DNA of 64,000 nt from Roseimicrobium sp. ORNL1 (GCF_011044495.1 NZ_CP049143.1:5084001-5148000); one strand, 5' to 3'; numbered from the stretch's first letter, positions 12,701 through 20,046 are shown. Translations and numbers: made by a program. The notes: a model not told the origin generated them from the sequence alone.

Positions 12701-15700
12701 CTTGATTTGAATGGCTTCGACCAGGTAATCGGTGGCCTCATCAGTACGGATCCCCTTCCCGGAGGTGGTGGCAGTGTGACGAACACCGGCGCCCTTGCCA
12801 ACCTGTTCGTCTCCCAGGCCAACAACACCTTCCTCACCTACGCCGGCTCGATTGATGGAAACATCAATCTGTACAAGACGTCCGTCTCCGGGGCGAATCC
12901 GTCCAACCTGACGCTCACCTCTGCCAGCACCTACACCGGCAGCACCACCGTTCAGGGTGGCATTCTCATCCTGCAGGACAGCGCCACGCTGGCAAGCACC
13001 GTGTACCATCTCAACGGTGGCCAGCTTCGCTACGAAAACCGCGCCAACTCTCTTTCCGGCATCGCCAACCGAGCCCCGACCACTTCCACCTTCAACATGC
13101 GGAGTGGCACCTTCCTGGATCTCGGCCGTCCCGGGCAGAATATCTTCGACACCGTCGCGGTCGTGAATGCTCTGGAAGGCTACAATGAAATACGTGTCGA
13201 TGCAGGAGCGGCTTCCGCAGCGGGACTGAGGATTGGCACCATCAACGTCACCTCAGGTGCGCAGGTTCACTTCAACACCGGCTTCGGCACCCTGGGCGCC
13301 ACAGGAACGAATCCCACGATCTACTTTGATACTGCTCCCACCACCATCAATGGCGTGATTCCTTGGGCGGTGGCACAGACGGACCAGATCGCCATGTACA
13401 ACACCGCCATCAATCCGCTCACCGGCGGACATTATGGGGTAGCCGTACCAAACGTGACAGGCGGGGGCACCACCACGGCGAACTACCAGGATACCACGAT
13501 TGTTAGTGCCACCACCACTGAGAATGTGAACCAGGCCACAGGCACCATCACCGAGGCTGCGGCGACCACCAGCCGCGTGTTCAACTCATTCCGCTTCAGC
13601 AGTACCACGGGCACCACCATCAATCTGGGTGCGGCGGAACTCGTGCGTCTGGAGGCGGGCGTTCTCATTTCCGCCCAAGGTGGCCTCACCTTCAACAACG
13701 GACAAATCACTGCGGGTGCCACCACCAATACCGCAGCCACACTGTACAGCACCCAAGCCAGCAGCACGACCACCATCAACAGCCAGCTCGTGGACAACGG
13801 CACTGGGCCCCTTACCTTTGTGAAGGGCGGTGCAGGGACATTGAATCTCGCTCCCACACTCGCGGCGGGCATTTCCGCCACAGGCGGGGCCACCGTGGCA
13901 GGCAGCACCACGGTGACGATAGCCTCAGCACCTACCACCCCTGTGGCCGTGGGTGACGCCGTCACCGGTCCCGGCATACCCAATGGTGCCACCGTGACTG
14001 CAGTTACCTCTTCCACGTCGTTCACGATTTCCGCTCCGGCCCTGGCGACCACGAGCGGCACGACGATCGGCTTCGGTACGGCACAGGTCATCACCGGAAC
14101 CAATCCCGCCGTGGCATCCGGCGTGGCCCTGCCCACCATCACCGTCACCAATGCGCAGGCAGCCAGCCTTTTCGCGGGAACGGGTGTCTCCGGTGTCGGT
14201 GTTCCTGCGGGAATCACCATTGCCACCATTGGCGCTGCCGACAGCGGCGGCGTAGGCCTGACCACGATCACGCTCTCCGCTGGAAACGCAAACGCGGCCA
14301 TCACTGCCAACCAGGCCTTCGCCTTTGCCAGCGGTCAGATCGTCACCAACGAAGCCTACAGTGGCCCCACCATCATCAATCAGGGCACGCTCGGCTTTAC
14401 CCCGGCAGCCGGCACGGGTGTGCGTCTGGTGAACTCCTCTGCCACCACTCCCAATCCTGAATTGATCATTAACAATGGTGCCACACTCACTCTCACACCT
14501 GGTGGCGCCATCGCCCCCACGGCCAATGTCACCATCAATGGTGGTGGCATTCTGAACTTCGGCGCCAGCCTCAATGCCACGAGCGGTCTGAATGCGGTGA
14601 ACAGTCTCACCTTCAACAACAATGGCGGAACAGTCACCCCCACCGTGGACATTCGCGCCAGCAGCATCCTGACGGTGAAGAATGGGTTGATCACAGCCAC
14701 AAGCGACAACCAGGGATCCGCTCCGACTATCACGAATGGCACGCTGACCTTCGGCCAGATCTCCCTGGGCACTTCGGTGTCTGGCTCGGCTGATGTGACC
14801 GTATCGGATGTCGGCGGCTTCGTGGTGGGTCAGACCGTCGTGGGCGTCAACATCGCCCCAGGCACCACCATTCTCTCCATCAACGGCAACGTGCTTACCC
14901 TGTCCGCTGCGGTAGTCACCGGCACGACTGGCGCAGTCTCCACGCAGAATCAAGCTGCAGGCAGCACGTCCCCGATTGCACCCGAACTGAATGTCACGAC
15001 CTCCACGGTGAACAAGCTCTCGGCGGACCTCATCATCTCCTCGGTCATCGCCAACTCCACGGTCGGTGGCGCGGGCATCGGCGGCTGGAGCAATGCCGCG
15101 AATGGCGGGGCAGCGCTCAAGAAGACTGGCAATGGCAACCTGGTGCTGAGCGCCGCCAATACCTTCGACAACGGTTTCAACCTCAATGAAGGCACGGTCA
15201 CCATCGGCAACGCTGCGGCTTTTGGCACAGGTGCTCTCTCCATCGCCAATGGTACGACGCTTCTCTCCAACGGCACCGCAGTGACGATTACCAACGCCCT
15301 CAACATCAATGGTGACTTCACCTTTGGCGGCCAACAGGCAGGGCACAACATCACCCAGACCACGGGCGCGGTGAATCTCGGTGGCGCCGTGCGTACCATC
15401 ACCGTCACCAACCCGCTGGTAACGGCGACCATCTCCGGTGCCATTTCCAATGGTGGCCTGTCCAAGTCCGGCAACGGTACTCTGCTCCTGAATGGAACCA
15501 ATACCTACAGCGGCGGCACCACGGTCAGTGCAGGCCTCCTCACTGCAGGCAGTGCCACGGCACTCGGCGCCAACACGAGTGACCTCACGGTGAAGGCTGG
15601 CGGCACACTCAATGTGAATGGCCAGACCCTGGGTGTGGATGGACTCAATGGTGACAATGCCACCATGGGCGGACTCATCACCAACTCCGGCGCTGCCGTC

Positions 15701-17122
15701 GACTTCACCATCGGCAATGGCAATGAGGCCACGGCTGTCTTCGCCGGCACCATCACCAATGCTGCGAATGCGATCCGCCTCGTCAAGGTGGGCACCGGCA
15801 CCCAGGTCCTCAATGGCACGAACACTTACACCGGTACCACTACCGTGAATGGCGGTGTACTTCAGGTGGGCGATAACGTCACCCGTACCAATGCCACGCT
15901 GGGAAGCGGCGCCGTCACGGTGAACAACACCGGCACCCTCGCCGGCACGGGTCATGTGCTCGCTCCCGTCGCAGGAACTACGATGACCATCGCCTCGGGA
16001 GGCGTACTGGCCCCAGGTGTGGCCGATGTCACGCCCGGAGGCGGCATCAATGGCAATCTCACGCTCGGCAGCACGGCGGGCAATGGACTTCGTCCGCTCC
16101 CCGTAAACGGTGCTGCGGGTGCTTCACCTTCGACAGTCAGTGGCGTGGTGAACCTCACGGTGGCCAATGGCGGCCAGATCCAGATGGGCGTCACGAGCGC
16201 CACACTCAACGACGCCAGCGTGACCAGTGCCTGGATTGGGGGCACCTATACCAATGCTGCCGTCCACTACGCGGCGCTGAGCACGACCGACAAGCAGAAG
16301 TGGAACGGACAGGGCTGGACCCAGGCTGGCACTGCGCTCGTTGGTTCCAATACGGTGACTCTCACCAACCTTGGCCTTGGAGTAACGGGAGGCACGGGGA
16401 ATGGTGGTATCTATGTGGGCCAGACCGTCACTGGAGCAGGCATCGACCCCGGCACCACAGTCGTCTCCATCAATTCTGGGACCGGTGTGGTCACGCTATC
16501 CAGCAACATCACGGCGACGAGCGATGCCATCACCTTCGGCAGCACCGTCCACAACGTGACTGTAGTGGCAGGCAGCACTTCCATCACCGTAGCCAACACC
16601 GCAGGATTAAGCGTCGGCAACACGGTCAGCGGAGCTGGAATCGCCGCCGGCACCACAATCTCCAATATTGCGGGTAATGTGGTGACGCTCAGCCAGCCTG
16701 CTCTTGGCTCAAGCTACTCCCCCACCCTCACCTTCGCCCAGCCCGGTAACCACGATCACATTACCATCAGCGGCACCTTGACGCTGGGAACGAATGCCAG
16801 CGGCACCATCAGCGTCATCGACAACGGCTATCTCGCCAATGCGAATGTAGGAGATGTGTTCAACCTCCTGGACTGGAGCACGCTGACCATCTTGGGAACC
16901 TTCAATTCCGGCACCGGACTCCGTGATGGATCCCCCGGCTCTGAAATAGGTGTGGATCTGGATCTGCCAGATCTGTCCAGCAAGAACCTGTTGTGGGATG
17001 TCAGCGCCTTCTCCAGCAACGGCATTCTCGTCGTGGTGGGGGTGGTCCCTGAACCCACCCGCGCCCTGCTCCTCGTGTTCGCCCTTTCCCTCGTCACCCT
17101 CCGCCGCCGTCGGAAGATGTAA
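710..17122 (+). CDS. Giant autotransporter-type beta-strand repeat protein with PA14-like insert and PEP-CTERM tail
   Basis: A single frame of about 5,470 residues rich in Gly, Thr, Asn, Ala and Ser. Dozens of copies of the passenger-associated repeat are visible (K-x-G-x-G-T-L-x-L, then N-T-Y-x-G-x-T-x-V, then G-x-L), which fold as a parallel beta-helix. I prefer the ATG at 710 because it directly begins a signal peptide (MRTLPRSLRHL, then a hydrophobic core ending SLHA); in-frame ATG 662 and TTG 623 would add a Pro/Ala-rich lead. A PA14-like lectin-type domain lies at nt 6360-6810 (YSFIIGSDDNSSLVIDG motif). The end is VPEPTRALLLVFALSLV followed by RRRRKM, a PEP-CTERM signal, so the protein is probably exosortase-processed rather than barrel-anchored. 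Likely a surface or matrix protein; substrate unknown. Confidence 0.9.
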   Translation: MRTLPRSLRHLTSLVLLCLGSTAASLHAVTYTWTPTAAGTFQWNDGLNWGGTAPVPGAAADVVNLNANLAGAQTINLDTSVTLGILNIGDPTTAFFAYTLVPQGGSTLTFDNLAAAASINKANVASTLTDVIAANIILASSSSATFNLSNASANLTNILQISGNISETNGAKNIVVSGVAASSNGVTVLSGTNSFTGSVSLSSGTLRILGAQALNTGSTNGIILSGGTLDLRADGNGTDGGTDFVTGTTTRTQKIVFGDNVTVAGNTTIAVDRVGGYTAGTASAGGTLFQTPLNKTMQFGTLLIGANTLTITNNNGYGVEFSGGVSLTGAATFSVSTASAASTTVPGLVLSGIVDDGAGSFGFTKAGAGTLLLTNAANAFTGTMTVTGGVLGATSNGALGDTANVVIIGSGASSTFQAFDTFTATGRVFNFANATNTSNNIGVSQGKTLTVDTAFAGAAANGFQKTDAGTLVITVNNGTKTGATTVAGGVLQLNVNDGTGSGAITVTSVIGNALHLSGGVSETSAITLNSTGVNSSGSLFSLLGSNTVGAVALQTASTVGAASGAELNMGNVTGAFALTVAGEGTVNLNGTLANNLALIRSTNTTGPTAVIGVANAIAAAQTVTLSGGTLVIGNATGVGSLAAGAGVVTANAGSTLRINDAGGAAVPNRLGSRALTLQGSNLEYVGNGLAASTETIGTFVLGAGQSNISVTGGTAGNAATLVFSTGPLAPAAGSFINFITSTDNIISLTVAPTGVGGVVQRASLNGTDLVSAAAGTVTAATYTGVTDDINNTAGAPTPGGTTAAAANAQITGAGPHYLANTANTLNSLVMNSGVATTVTSNSIGNTLTITSGNILVSGSMGNVLSGMTLAQGAVPTAFMVNTGSSLNFGGVITTNTNVGLQKANGGLLEISTRQFFNTGTGNFDINGGTVKLSGGNHTLAAQLVNITLAPGATLDLNGTVLQTNRLDSTNLAAGAGTGGDIINSSATQATLVNRNTSVFGGRVMGNIFFGHTQATTLYNDNSYTGATLINGSATTLQDLGKMSGTSAIFIHGGALTITNGGTVNDNNRVNDLADITMRTGTINYTGRDNTASSEVLGNVILAEGASQITVNNGANGTRSTDLILTSLTRSSNDAALNVNTANGDIGNSPRVTVTGGLTLTNNIIGGWAVTGGADFISYSDAFGIANLNTNGMAGYDRNLAGNQTFTNLLATENIKNTGTFASTLGDAVGNVITVNTMVLNPGAASSLAFADSNDVLNLTGGGIIRNGAFATSIGSAVDNGSITSGGVGAVGTQTLHFHNTGNATTTVNSRFINNGAAALRVVFDMYNTSTVVLANGNNSYTGGTVVNGWTGNTGNSNSGTVTAGAVGAISGTELIINNALVTSTVVGGIAATNNVTLNMGAGLTLANGTNTLASLTINASGFSGAANGAPTVNIGNATSVLFLTNPTINASSSNATSVGTGLITASAAGAQLNFGGNTAVFNIDGIKQNGQIIDPWVATLNVGANVNIVNANGLLKQGDGILQLSSTGSTFSGGVNLAAGGLLIGASSTPSALASATLQMPVTSGPLGTGTLTIGNNTRILSSAAANAVTNQMVINGDFQFDGLINVALNGFADLGGAVRTISVNAQQMTATMGGILSNGGIIKTGNGTLILGNANTLTGGVTLNSGTLVGIIPIGAAANSSFGTGAITYNGGLLSMRAAIDANSLNDINVNSGLAYVNLEVISTTAANSIRMGNLNLPMSTNPTVRQVNVSGGTASNPSTLVFTANSLTSNSVGASGSRVAGQYQVFNIAANTTVAITNGGFARNNEPLNVGAGTLLLGGNNLFSNATTVTTSNTGAAPTANAVNTVYGTGQTVTLSGAGIVYTIAPQMGASLLAGSSTGGLQQSYTVVGASNLNVAANWGTGPTSVMNGLQPNETAANQAAHASAANGLLIHNGYLNVTTAGNYSFIIGSDDNSSLVIDGVEIARDIGAGHGVQDTARGSIFLAAGQHSITVKGNTGGTAGGIRVLYSGPDTAATGGNNGYQGIPSSALSYFTGPANAGNNYYNAAQIDNDYVLALGTTATLQGLGTDFNSTLKTLTMGNGSTLTVTNDLGTAGVGGTGFIGIKGVTTLGTGATVNPTTGILYLIGGINDGGNGLTKTGAGSLWLNNSTLFSGLFSINGGTVRIFESDALSTGGNTVASGASLDLNGVNSSAGRNVTINNVGTASQNGALYNSSAVAGGLGGNLTLGSASQISGYGDITISGTVTSSVLLTKAGVNTLTLGGASGASFSGGLTIAGGVVNNGVLNSGVVGATGTGALTINAGAVLNLNGNNVGQNITVNGTSIANQGANNNTLGNIINTSLSTSAASPSPAAAGSAQMKQANTAGTATISGNITLGTAATGIGSNTYATGGDIIITGNISGSQALTKVGGDTVYLRGAANTYSGGTLVNYGSLVLDNGGILTGLGGAIDVRIGGSFVIDDTGTLTNNRINNGAATSNKNLIMRGGTFTILGHAVAGTDITELLSASVTGGNTRGLNFDQGHNTINLTAQPGGSSITLTITRAGTELDFSSSNGATGVINARNLGLAAAGADGNTNIILTNGLSTAGLNIIGRQSSVANGGANGITDKGIASFLIVNDGTNINFATYDSTAGNTVGIRGLGTVAGEYVAGNTNTLAANLNTLITANTTTAVNAAISINSLKITGGTLTLQQGTNMNIQSGGILATADATIAGTGIIGVDGTPVGSTTTASQNLYIHTIGGTTDLTLNASIGYAFNNSGRLGDLVKAGTGSLILGGANFHTTNTRVNEGTIVLNNTQAIFYRQVTAATATNFNSSNAGPTLQVNAGATVDMNGFDLTVNNFGNIIPATNQNSLAGGTVVNNVAGTKIFSMNATGDNTWGGNISSGTGVINFARYGRNTFSITNENTYTGTTIIAGGATTMLDLGALRNTSLVTVNAATLIWSDAGTQADAWRLGVVPADIVLNGGGFAYTGRGGSFTTANLGDVTLGYGANQISTTAGSFGNATVQMASFTRNTGAVINFAGSTPGDDGFVRVTGGVTNYNGIVGGWAITSIANPYNLTAAGDFVQYDPGTGFRAIVDYRTTGLIDYAGSGLDRPGYGNAAFGAGYNIRVNSNTTLAAGTNVANSMVIGAGATTTLSFAAPTDTLYIQSGGILGETSATAKNIGNSTAEGGRITAGNSDGTAGAGNAGYELFLHNLGNTMTVNAQIVNNGANAVNLVTSTGAQNGPVIRLANTNTYTGTTTVNSTDLRLASTTGSSIANSTNIFIVGGTENAADSSRQTMSRILFENAGNQVNSGATINIVNNATFDTNHFDQTLANIVFTNAGGHTGNSSGVGGSVRSGAGTITLTGNITATNLTNISTVPFIQGNLNLNGGQRTVTVDLVTGSGVQGAAHIGLSILADMSNGGIDKEGAGILAITGVNTYSGNTNVNNGTLVLGGRDQQGTPAAITAQLQNSRLNVEAIGLVDMRGGNAIVGSLSGSGTITNSVYGTTAVATGAPSTLFIGADNTTDADFSGRFTNFMNGINETTGYALNVTKIGTGTQIISGDNAVAIPSATSNGDVNNVGTLDIQSGTVLVNGANGTLGFTTVNIKQGASLTLDYRTENKANRLGGYRVTDTANGDVANDTTTARTINMQGGTLTFMEGSALINEGTSAALALGTNSGAPTVVLNSGYSTWLFDTSGGNAGATVNVGAMTAGGGSLLINVGAGQTLGRTAAGTNSVNVYVNGGKTGQGAGALSAPGTAVNAAAGVQGNVVGGIRADITAQDSTGVGFVTYDTFGYRLLESDEYSAFPVQPDSPLTTGGAGSPTNPPANWAAVSPTVGAAYTGNALVITSQNFTTNTTVLSLRLDNGGGVTSIGGSPAGGSLPLSNFPEQNFNALGLLNTLTVSSGSIIGNTGNLGFNGGAISSGTGILRITAAANMVSNSFLISTATGNAFVKDGTGTLTLNKRVFLGSSTDPGITFVNLGTLRLAAGANTLNVLNSGAASLADNVTVNPGGVLDLNGFDQVIGGLISTDPLPGGGGSVTNTGALANLFVSQANNTFLTYAGSIDGNINLYKTSVSGANPSNLTLTSASTYTGSTTVQGGILILQDSATLASTVYHLNGGQLRYENRANSLSGIANRAPTTSTFNMRSGTFLDLGRPGQNIFDTVAVVNALEGYNEIRVDAGAASAAGLRIGTINVTSGAQVHFNTGFGTLGATGTNPTIYFDTAPTTINGVIPWAVAQTDQIAMYNTAINPLTGGHYGVAVPNVTGGGTTTANYQDTTIVSATTTENVNQATGTITEAAATTSRVFNSFRFSSTTGTTINLGAAELVRLEAGVLISAQGGLTFNNGQITAGATTNTAATLYSTQASSTTTINSQLVDNGTGPLTFVKGGAGTLNLAPTLAAGISATGGATVAGSTTVTIASAPTTPVAVGDAVTGPGIPNGATVTAVTSSTSFTISAPALATTSGTTIGFGTAQVITGTNPAVASGVALPTITVTNAQAASLFAGTGVSGVGVPAGITIATIGAADSGGVGLTTITLSAGNANAAITANQAFAFASGQIVTNEAYSGPTIINQGTLGFTPAAGTGVRLVNSSATTPNPELIINNGATLTLTPGGAIAPTANVTINGGGILNFGASLNATSGLNAVNSLTFNNNGGTVTPTVDIRASSILTVKNGLITATSDNQGSAPTITNGTLTFGQISLGTSVSGSADVTVSDVGGFVVGQTVVGVNIAPGTTILSINGNVLTLSAAVVTGTTGAVSTQNQAAGSTSPIAPELNVTTSTVNKLSADLIISSVIANSTVGGAGIGGWSNAANGGAALKKTGNGNLVLSAANTFDNGFNLNEGTVTIGNAAAFGTGALSIANGTTLLSNGTAVTITNALNINGDFTFGGQQAGHNITQTTGAVNLGGAVRTITVTNPLVTATISGAISNGGLSKSGNGTLLLNGTNTYSGGTTVSAGLLTAGSATALGANTSDLTVKAGGTLNVNGQTLGVDGLNGDNATMGGLITNSGAAVDFTIGNGNEATAVFAGTITNAANAIRLVKVGTGTQVLNGTNTYTGTTTVNGGVLQVGDNVTRTNATLGSGAVTVNNTGTLAGTGHVLAPVAGTTMTIASGGVLAPGVADVTPGGGINGNLTLGSTAGNGLRPLPVNGAAGASPSTVSGVVNLTVANGGQIQMGVTSATLNDASVTSAWIGGTYTNAAVHYAALSTTDKQKWNGQGWTQAGTALVGSNTVTLTNLGLGVTGGTGNGGIYVGQTVTGAGIDPGTTVVSINSGTGVVTLSSNITATSDAITFGSTVHNVTVVAGSTSITVANTAGLSVGNTVSGAGIAAGTTISNIAGNVVTLSQPALGSSYSPTLTFAQPGNHDHITISGTLTLGTNASGTISVIDNGYLANANVGDVFNLLDWSTLTILGTFNSGTGLRDGSPGSEIGVDLDLPDLSSKNLLWDVSAFSSNGILVVVGVVPEPTRALLLVFALSLVTLRRRRKM
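3730..13860 (+). repeat. Three copies of a ~1 kb super-module inside the giant protein
   Basis: Beyond the short beta-strand repeats, three larger segments share the same order of motifs, at about 3730-4750, 9340-10440 and 12835-13860. Each has a YTG-T block, a TxxDLG or LQD segment, a GGW-type or PWAV motif with an aromatic DF.Y-like stretch in the first two, and a block ending in an NNGA or DNGTG motif after a TLxxHN or LYST strand. The copies are divergent at sequence level, so this is an ancient internal triplication, not an assembly artefact. Boundaries are approximate. Confidence 0.55.
13887..16740 (+). repeat. Five copies of a second ~60-residue repeat near the C-terminus of the giant protein
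   Basis: A repeat class different from the beta-helix strands occurs at about 13887-14080, 14121-14330, 14755-14949, 16326-16541 and 16552-16740. The pattern is V-G-x-x-V-x-G-x-G-I-x-x-G-T-x-V, then I and a TLS strand (for example VTGAGIDPGTTVVSI and VSGAGIAAGTTISNI). The last two are directly tandem, just before the terminal domain. Similar short modules occur in other large bacterial surface proteins, but their function is unknown to me. Confidence 0.6.
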
Positions 17123-17344
17123 GTGTAGGCTTGAGGCTTGAGCCTGAGACCTGCAGTGAGGACACACGCACTGGAAGCACGTTTTTCCTCCGTGAATTAG
17201 GGAAATCGCCAGTCTTTCATTCTCTGACAGGCAGACAAGGAGTGAATGCCGCCACGAGGGCACCATGCGAACTGGCTATAGTTTCATTTAAGCTCGTGGG
17301 ATGCAGCGCGTGCTCCGGGGTTCCAATCGAAGGTCGTGCACGCT

Positions 17345-18109
17345 TCACTTCTCCAGCGTACACCGCACACCACTCCGGTAGGTGCCGCTGGCGTTGTCGA
17401 TCACAAACTTCACGCGCACAGTGCCGCTGGCGGAGTCAGTGACGGAGCTGATGAATTCCACCTTCGCGGGAACGGAGATGCGTTGGCCTTCGAGCAAGAG
17501 CAGATTCACCGTGGAGCCTGTCTGCAGGACAGCTGCATGTGAAGGTGGGAGGAAAAGATTTACCAGAAGCTTGTCCACCTGCACCACGGTGAGCACGTGT
17601 GGATTCGCTGCGGAGACGGCCTCGCTGGGGTCGCGTTTGATTTCGATCACCACGCCATCCACCGGGGTGCGCATGGTGCGGGCTTCAATTTGCGCTTCAA
17701 TCTTGCGCACCTGGGCTTCCTTCACCGTAAGGTCCGTCTGCGCGCGCTCCAGCTCATCCCGCGAGGCGCGGTTTGCTTTTGCCAGTTCGTCGAGTTTCTG
17801 CAAACGCGTGCCCTGCAGCTTGGCCTCGGCGCGTGCGATCTCGAGGTCTGCGTGGAGCGTGGCGTTGTCGAGACGGGCGAGCACCTGGTCCTTCTTCACC
17901 TGGGCGCCCTCCTCCACCAGCATCTCGGCTATCACGCCCTGTTCACCAGCGGAGACCGTGATGGTCTTGTACGGCTCCGTGTAGCCGAGAATGTCCGGCT
18001 CAGACTCGCCTGCGTGACTGATGGGCAGCGCGAACAACACCAACCATGCGCTCACCAAGCCAAGTGGATGCCGGAATCGATTCCACAATGATGCATCACG
18101 TCGGGCCAT
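17345..18109 (-). CDS. HlyD/RND-type periplasmic adaptor (membrane fusion) protein
   Basis: 254 residues with an N-terminal hydrophobic signal (LVSAWLVLFALPISHA). A barrel-sandwich half follows (GVIAEMLVEEGAQVKKDQVLARLDN), then a coiled-coil hairpin (about residues 85-145) and the second lipoyl half (RTPVDGVVIEI). The C-terminal beta-barrel ends in an RSGVRCTLEK strand. Adaptors of this family bridge inner-membrane pumps to TolC channels. The gene is 45 bp downstream of the SecA-like gene and follows the TolC remnant, all on the minus strand, so it belongs to that export locus. It is short for the family, lacking the extended membrane-proximal domain. The partner inner-membrane protein may be the M50-HlyD fusion at 32139. 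Confidence 0.88.
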   Translation of the reverse strand: MARRDASLWNRFRHPLGLVSAWLVLFALPISHAGESEPDILGYTEPYKTITVSAGEQGVIAEMLVEEGAQVKKDQVLARLDNATLHADLEIARAEAKLQGTRLQKLDELAKANRASRDELERAQTDLTVKEAQVRKIEAQIEARTMRTPVDGVVIEIKRDPSEAVSAANPHVLTVVQVDKLLVNLFLPPSHAAVLQTGSTVNLLLLEGQRISVPAKVEFISSVTDSASGTVRVKFVIDNASGTYRSGVRCTLEK

Positions 18110-18154
18110 GGTGTTGTTTTGGATTGGATGGATGAAGGATGGAGGTTGATCGCA

Positions 18155-20041
18155 TCAGAGCGCCTGCTTGATTTCATCCAGCCACAAATGATGCGCGATG
18201 AGTGCGCGCCGAGTGGCACGGTCATGCGCTTCCACCTTGCGCTGCATGCGCAGAAAGGGTGCGGCGTATCGACCAGGCAACTCACCGTCTGCGAGGTTGC
18301 GAAACTTGCTCGCGAGACTCTCCGCAAGCTCGGGTGCATGTGAGCGAATCAAATCATCCTCCAAGCTGAGGAAGAACTGCGCACTGCCCACCTGCCCCTG
18401 TCGCGCACCTCGTCCGATGAGCTGCCGGTCGATGCGCGCACTTTCATGCCGTTCCAACCCAAGCACGTGCAAGCCACCGACCCGAAGACTCTCCTCCGGC
18501 ACGGGAATATGCGCGCCGCGTCCGGCGAGATTCGTGGCCACGGTGAGCGCACCGGGCTCGCCTGCGCGCGCGATGACAGCAGCCTCTTCCGCATCCTGAC
18601 GCGCATTCAGCACACGAATGGGAAGCCCCAGCGGTGCCAGCATCTTCAGCAACTTTTCGCAATGCTCGACCGTGCGTGTGCCGATGAGCATTGGCTGCCC
18701 GGTCACATGGCGTTGTGCGATGTCCCTCGCGGCCGCGGCATGCTGCTGGGCTCGTGTGGCGAAGACACGGTCCGGCAGCACCATGCGACGGCATGGCCGG
18801 TGCAACGGGACCACCACCGTGGAGAGTCGATAGTTGGTACGCAGCTCCGACGAAGCCTCCGCCACCGTGCCGGACAGACCACACACGCGTTCGTAGAGTT
18901 GGAAATAATCGGGGCGTGAGATGGTGGCCTCCGAATTATTTTCTTCCGTGATGACCACTCCCGCATGCGCCTCCACGGCCTGATGGAGTCCGTCGCGCCA
19001 GCTCCGGTCTGGGCACAGCCTGCCCGTGAACTCATCCACGATCATCACCTTTCCATCCGCCACGATGTAGTGCACATCCCGCCGCAGACCATGCAGGGCG
19101 TGAAGTGCATTCTCCAGGTACTGCGACCAGAAGCGACGCAGCTGACCCATCGCCGCTTCCGTGAGTCCCTGCCAGCCCACGCGGTCGCCTTCCGGAGTGA
19201 GCGTGTGGCGCGCGTGTGAACTCTCCCGCATATAGTGCTCCCCCTCGCGCAACCTGCGGGCCACCTCTGCCGCGAGGCGATAGACTTCGGGCGTGGCATT
19301 GGGAGCCTTGCCTCCCATGGCGATGATGAGCGGGCTGCGCGCTTCATCCAGCAGCACGCTGTCCGCCTCATCAATGATGGCGAAGGCATGGCCGCGCTGT
19401 GCGAGTGCCGGCTCTTCCGGCAGGCGACGCAGGAAGATTTCATGATACTCCGGCTCGATGCGTCCCGCGCTGCGGATGGCAATCTGATCACGCAGGTAGT
19501 CGAAGCCAAACTCCGCGCCCACGCCATAAGTCACATCACACGCATAGGCCGCGGCCTTGGCAGAAGGCGCATCCCGTTCACGCAGCAATCCCACCGTGAG
19601 TCCGAGAAGCTCAAACACCGGTCGGGCAAACTCGGCATCGCGCCCTGCCAGATAGGGATTCACCGTGGCCACGTGTGCGCCGCGTCCTTGCAAGCCAAAC
19701 ACGAATGCAGGCAGCAGCGCCACAAGCGTCTTGCCCTCACCGGTGGCCATCTCCACGAGAGCGCCATCTGCCAGGGCAAGCCCGGCCAGCAACTGCACAT
19801 CATAGGCGGTGATCCCGTGACTGCGGCGCACACTCTCAGTAATCAGGGCCACGGCCTCGGGAACACGGCGCCGGGGCTGCTCGCGCAGCGCATCGGCACG
19901 CTCCTTCAGTTGCGCATCGGTTTCCTGCGCAAGCTGCTCCTGCAATCGATGCACCTGTGGAAGAGCTGTCGCGCCGCTGCCGCCCAGTCCTCTCCTGGCC
20001 AGACTGGCAAGCGTCTCCAAGGCGGCGAACATGATTCCCAA
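18155..20041 (-). CDS. Truncated SecA-like translocase ATPase (accessory SecA)
   Basis: 628 residues, against about 850-900 for housekeeping SecA. Motifs in order: Walker A EMATGEGKT (about 97-105), HVATVNPYLAGRDAEFA, the pre-protein region with FDYLRDQ, Walker B IIDEADSVLLDEARSPLI, GTRTVEHCE, ATNLAGRGA, and the motif VI region RQLIGRGARQGQVGS then FFLSLEDDLIR. Canonical SecA has GRSGRQGDPG at motif VI, so this copy differs at G-R-G-A. It ends about 90 residues after motif VI, so much of the helical scaffold and the C-terminal zinc-binding tail are missing. It starts 5 bp after the TolC remnant. A dedicated ATPase for exporting large surface proteins is the best guess; it is unlikely to be the only SecA of the cell. 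Confidence 0.88.
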   Translation of the reverse strand: MGIMFAALETLASLARRGLGGSGATALPQVHRLQEQLAQETDAQLKERADALREQPRRRVPEAVALITESVRRSHGITAYDVQLLAGLALADGALVEMATGEGKTLVALLPAFVFGLQGRGAHVATVNPYLAGRDAEFARPVFELLGLTVGLLRERDAPSAKAAAYACDVTYGVGAEFGFDYLRDQIAIRSAGRIEPEYHEIFLRRLPEEPALAQRGHAFAIIDEADSVLLDEARSPLIIAMGGKAPNATPEVYRLAAEVARRLREGEHYMRESSHARHTLTPEGDRVGWQGLTEAAMGQLRRFWSQYLENALHALHGLRRDVHYIVADGKVMIVDEFTGRLCPDRSWRDGLHQAVEAHAGVVITEENNSEATISRPDYFQLYERVCGLSGTVAEASSELRTNYRLSTVVVPLHRPCRRMVLPDRVFATRAQQHAAAARDIAQRHVTGQPMLIGTRTVEHCEKLLKMLAPLGLPIRVLNARQDAEEAAVIARAGEPGALTVATNLAGRGAHIPVPEESLRVGGLHVLGLERHESARIDRQLIGRGARQGQVGSAQFFLSLEDDLIRSHAPELAESLASKFRNLADGELPGRYAAPFLRMQRKVEAHDRATRRALIAHHLWLDEIKQAL

Positions 20042-20046
20042 AAGGG

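Noticed and set aside
13925-15955. 676-residue open frame on the minus strand within the giant gene
   Set aside because: Shadow of Gly/Thr-rich codons; Gly/Asp/Arg-rich low-complexity product, no motifs.
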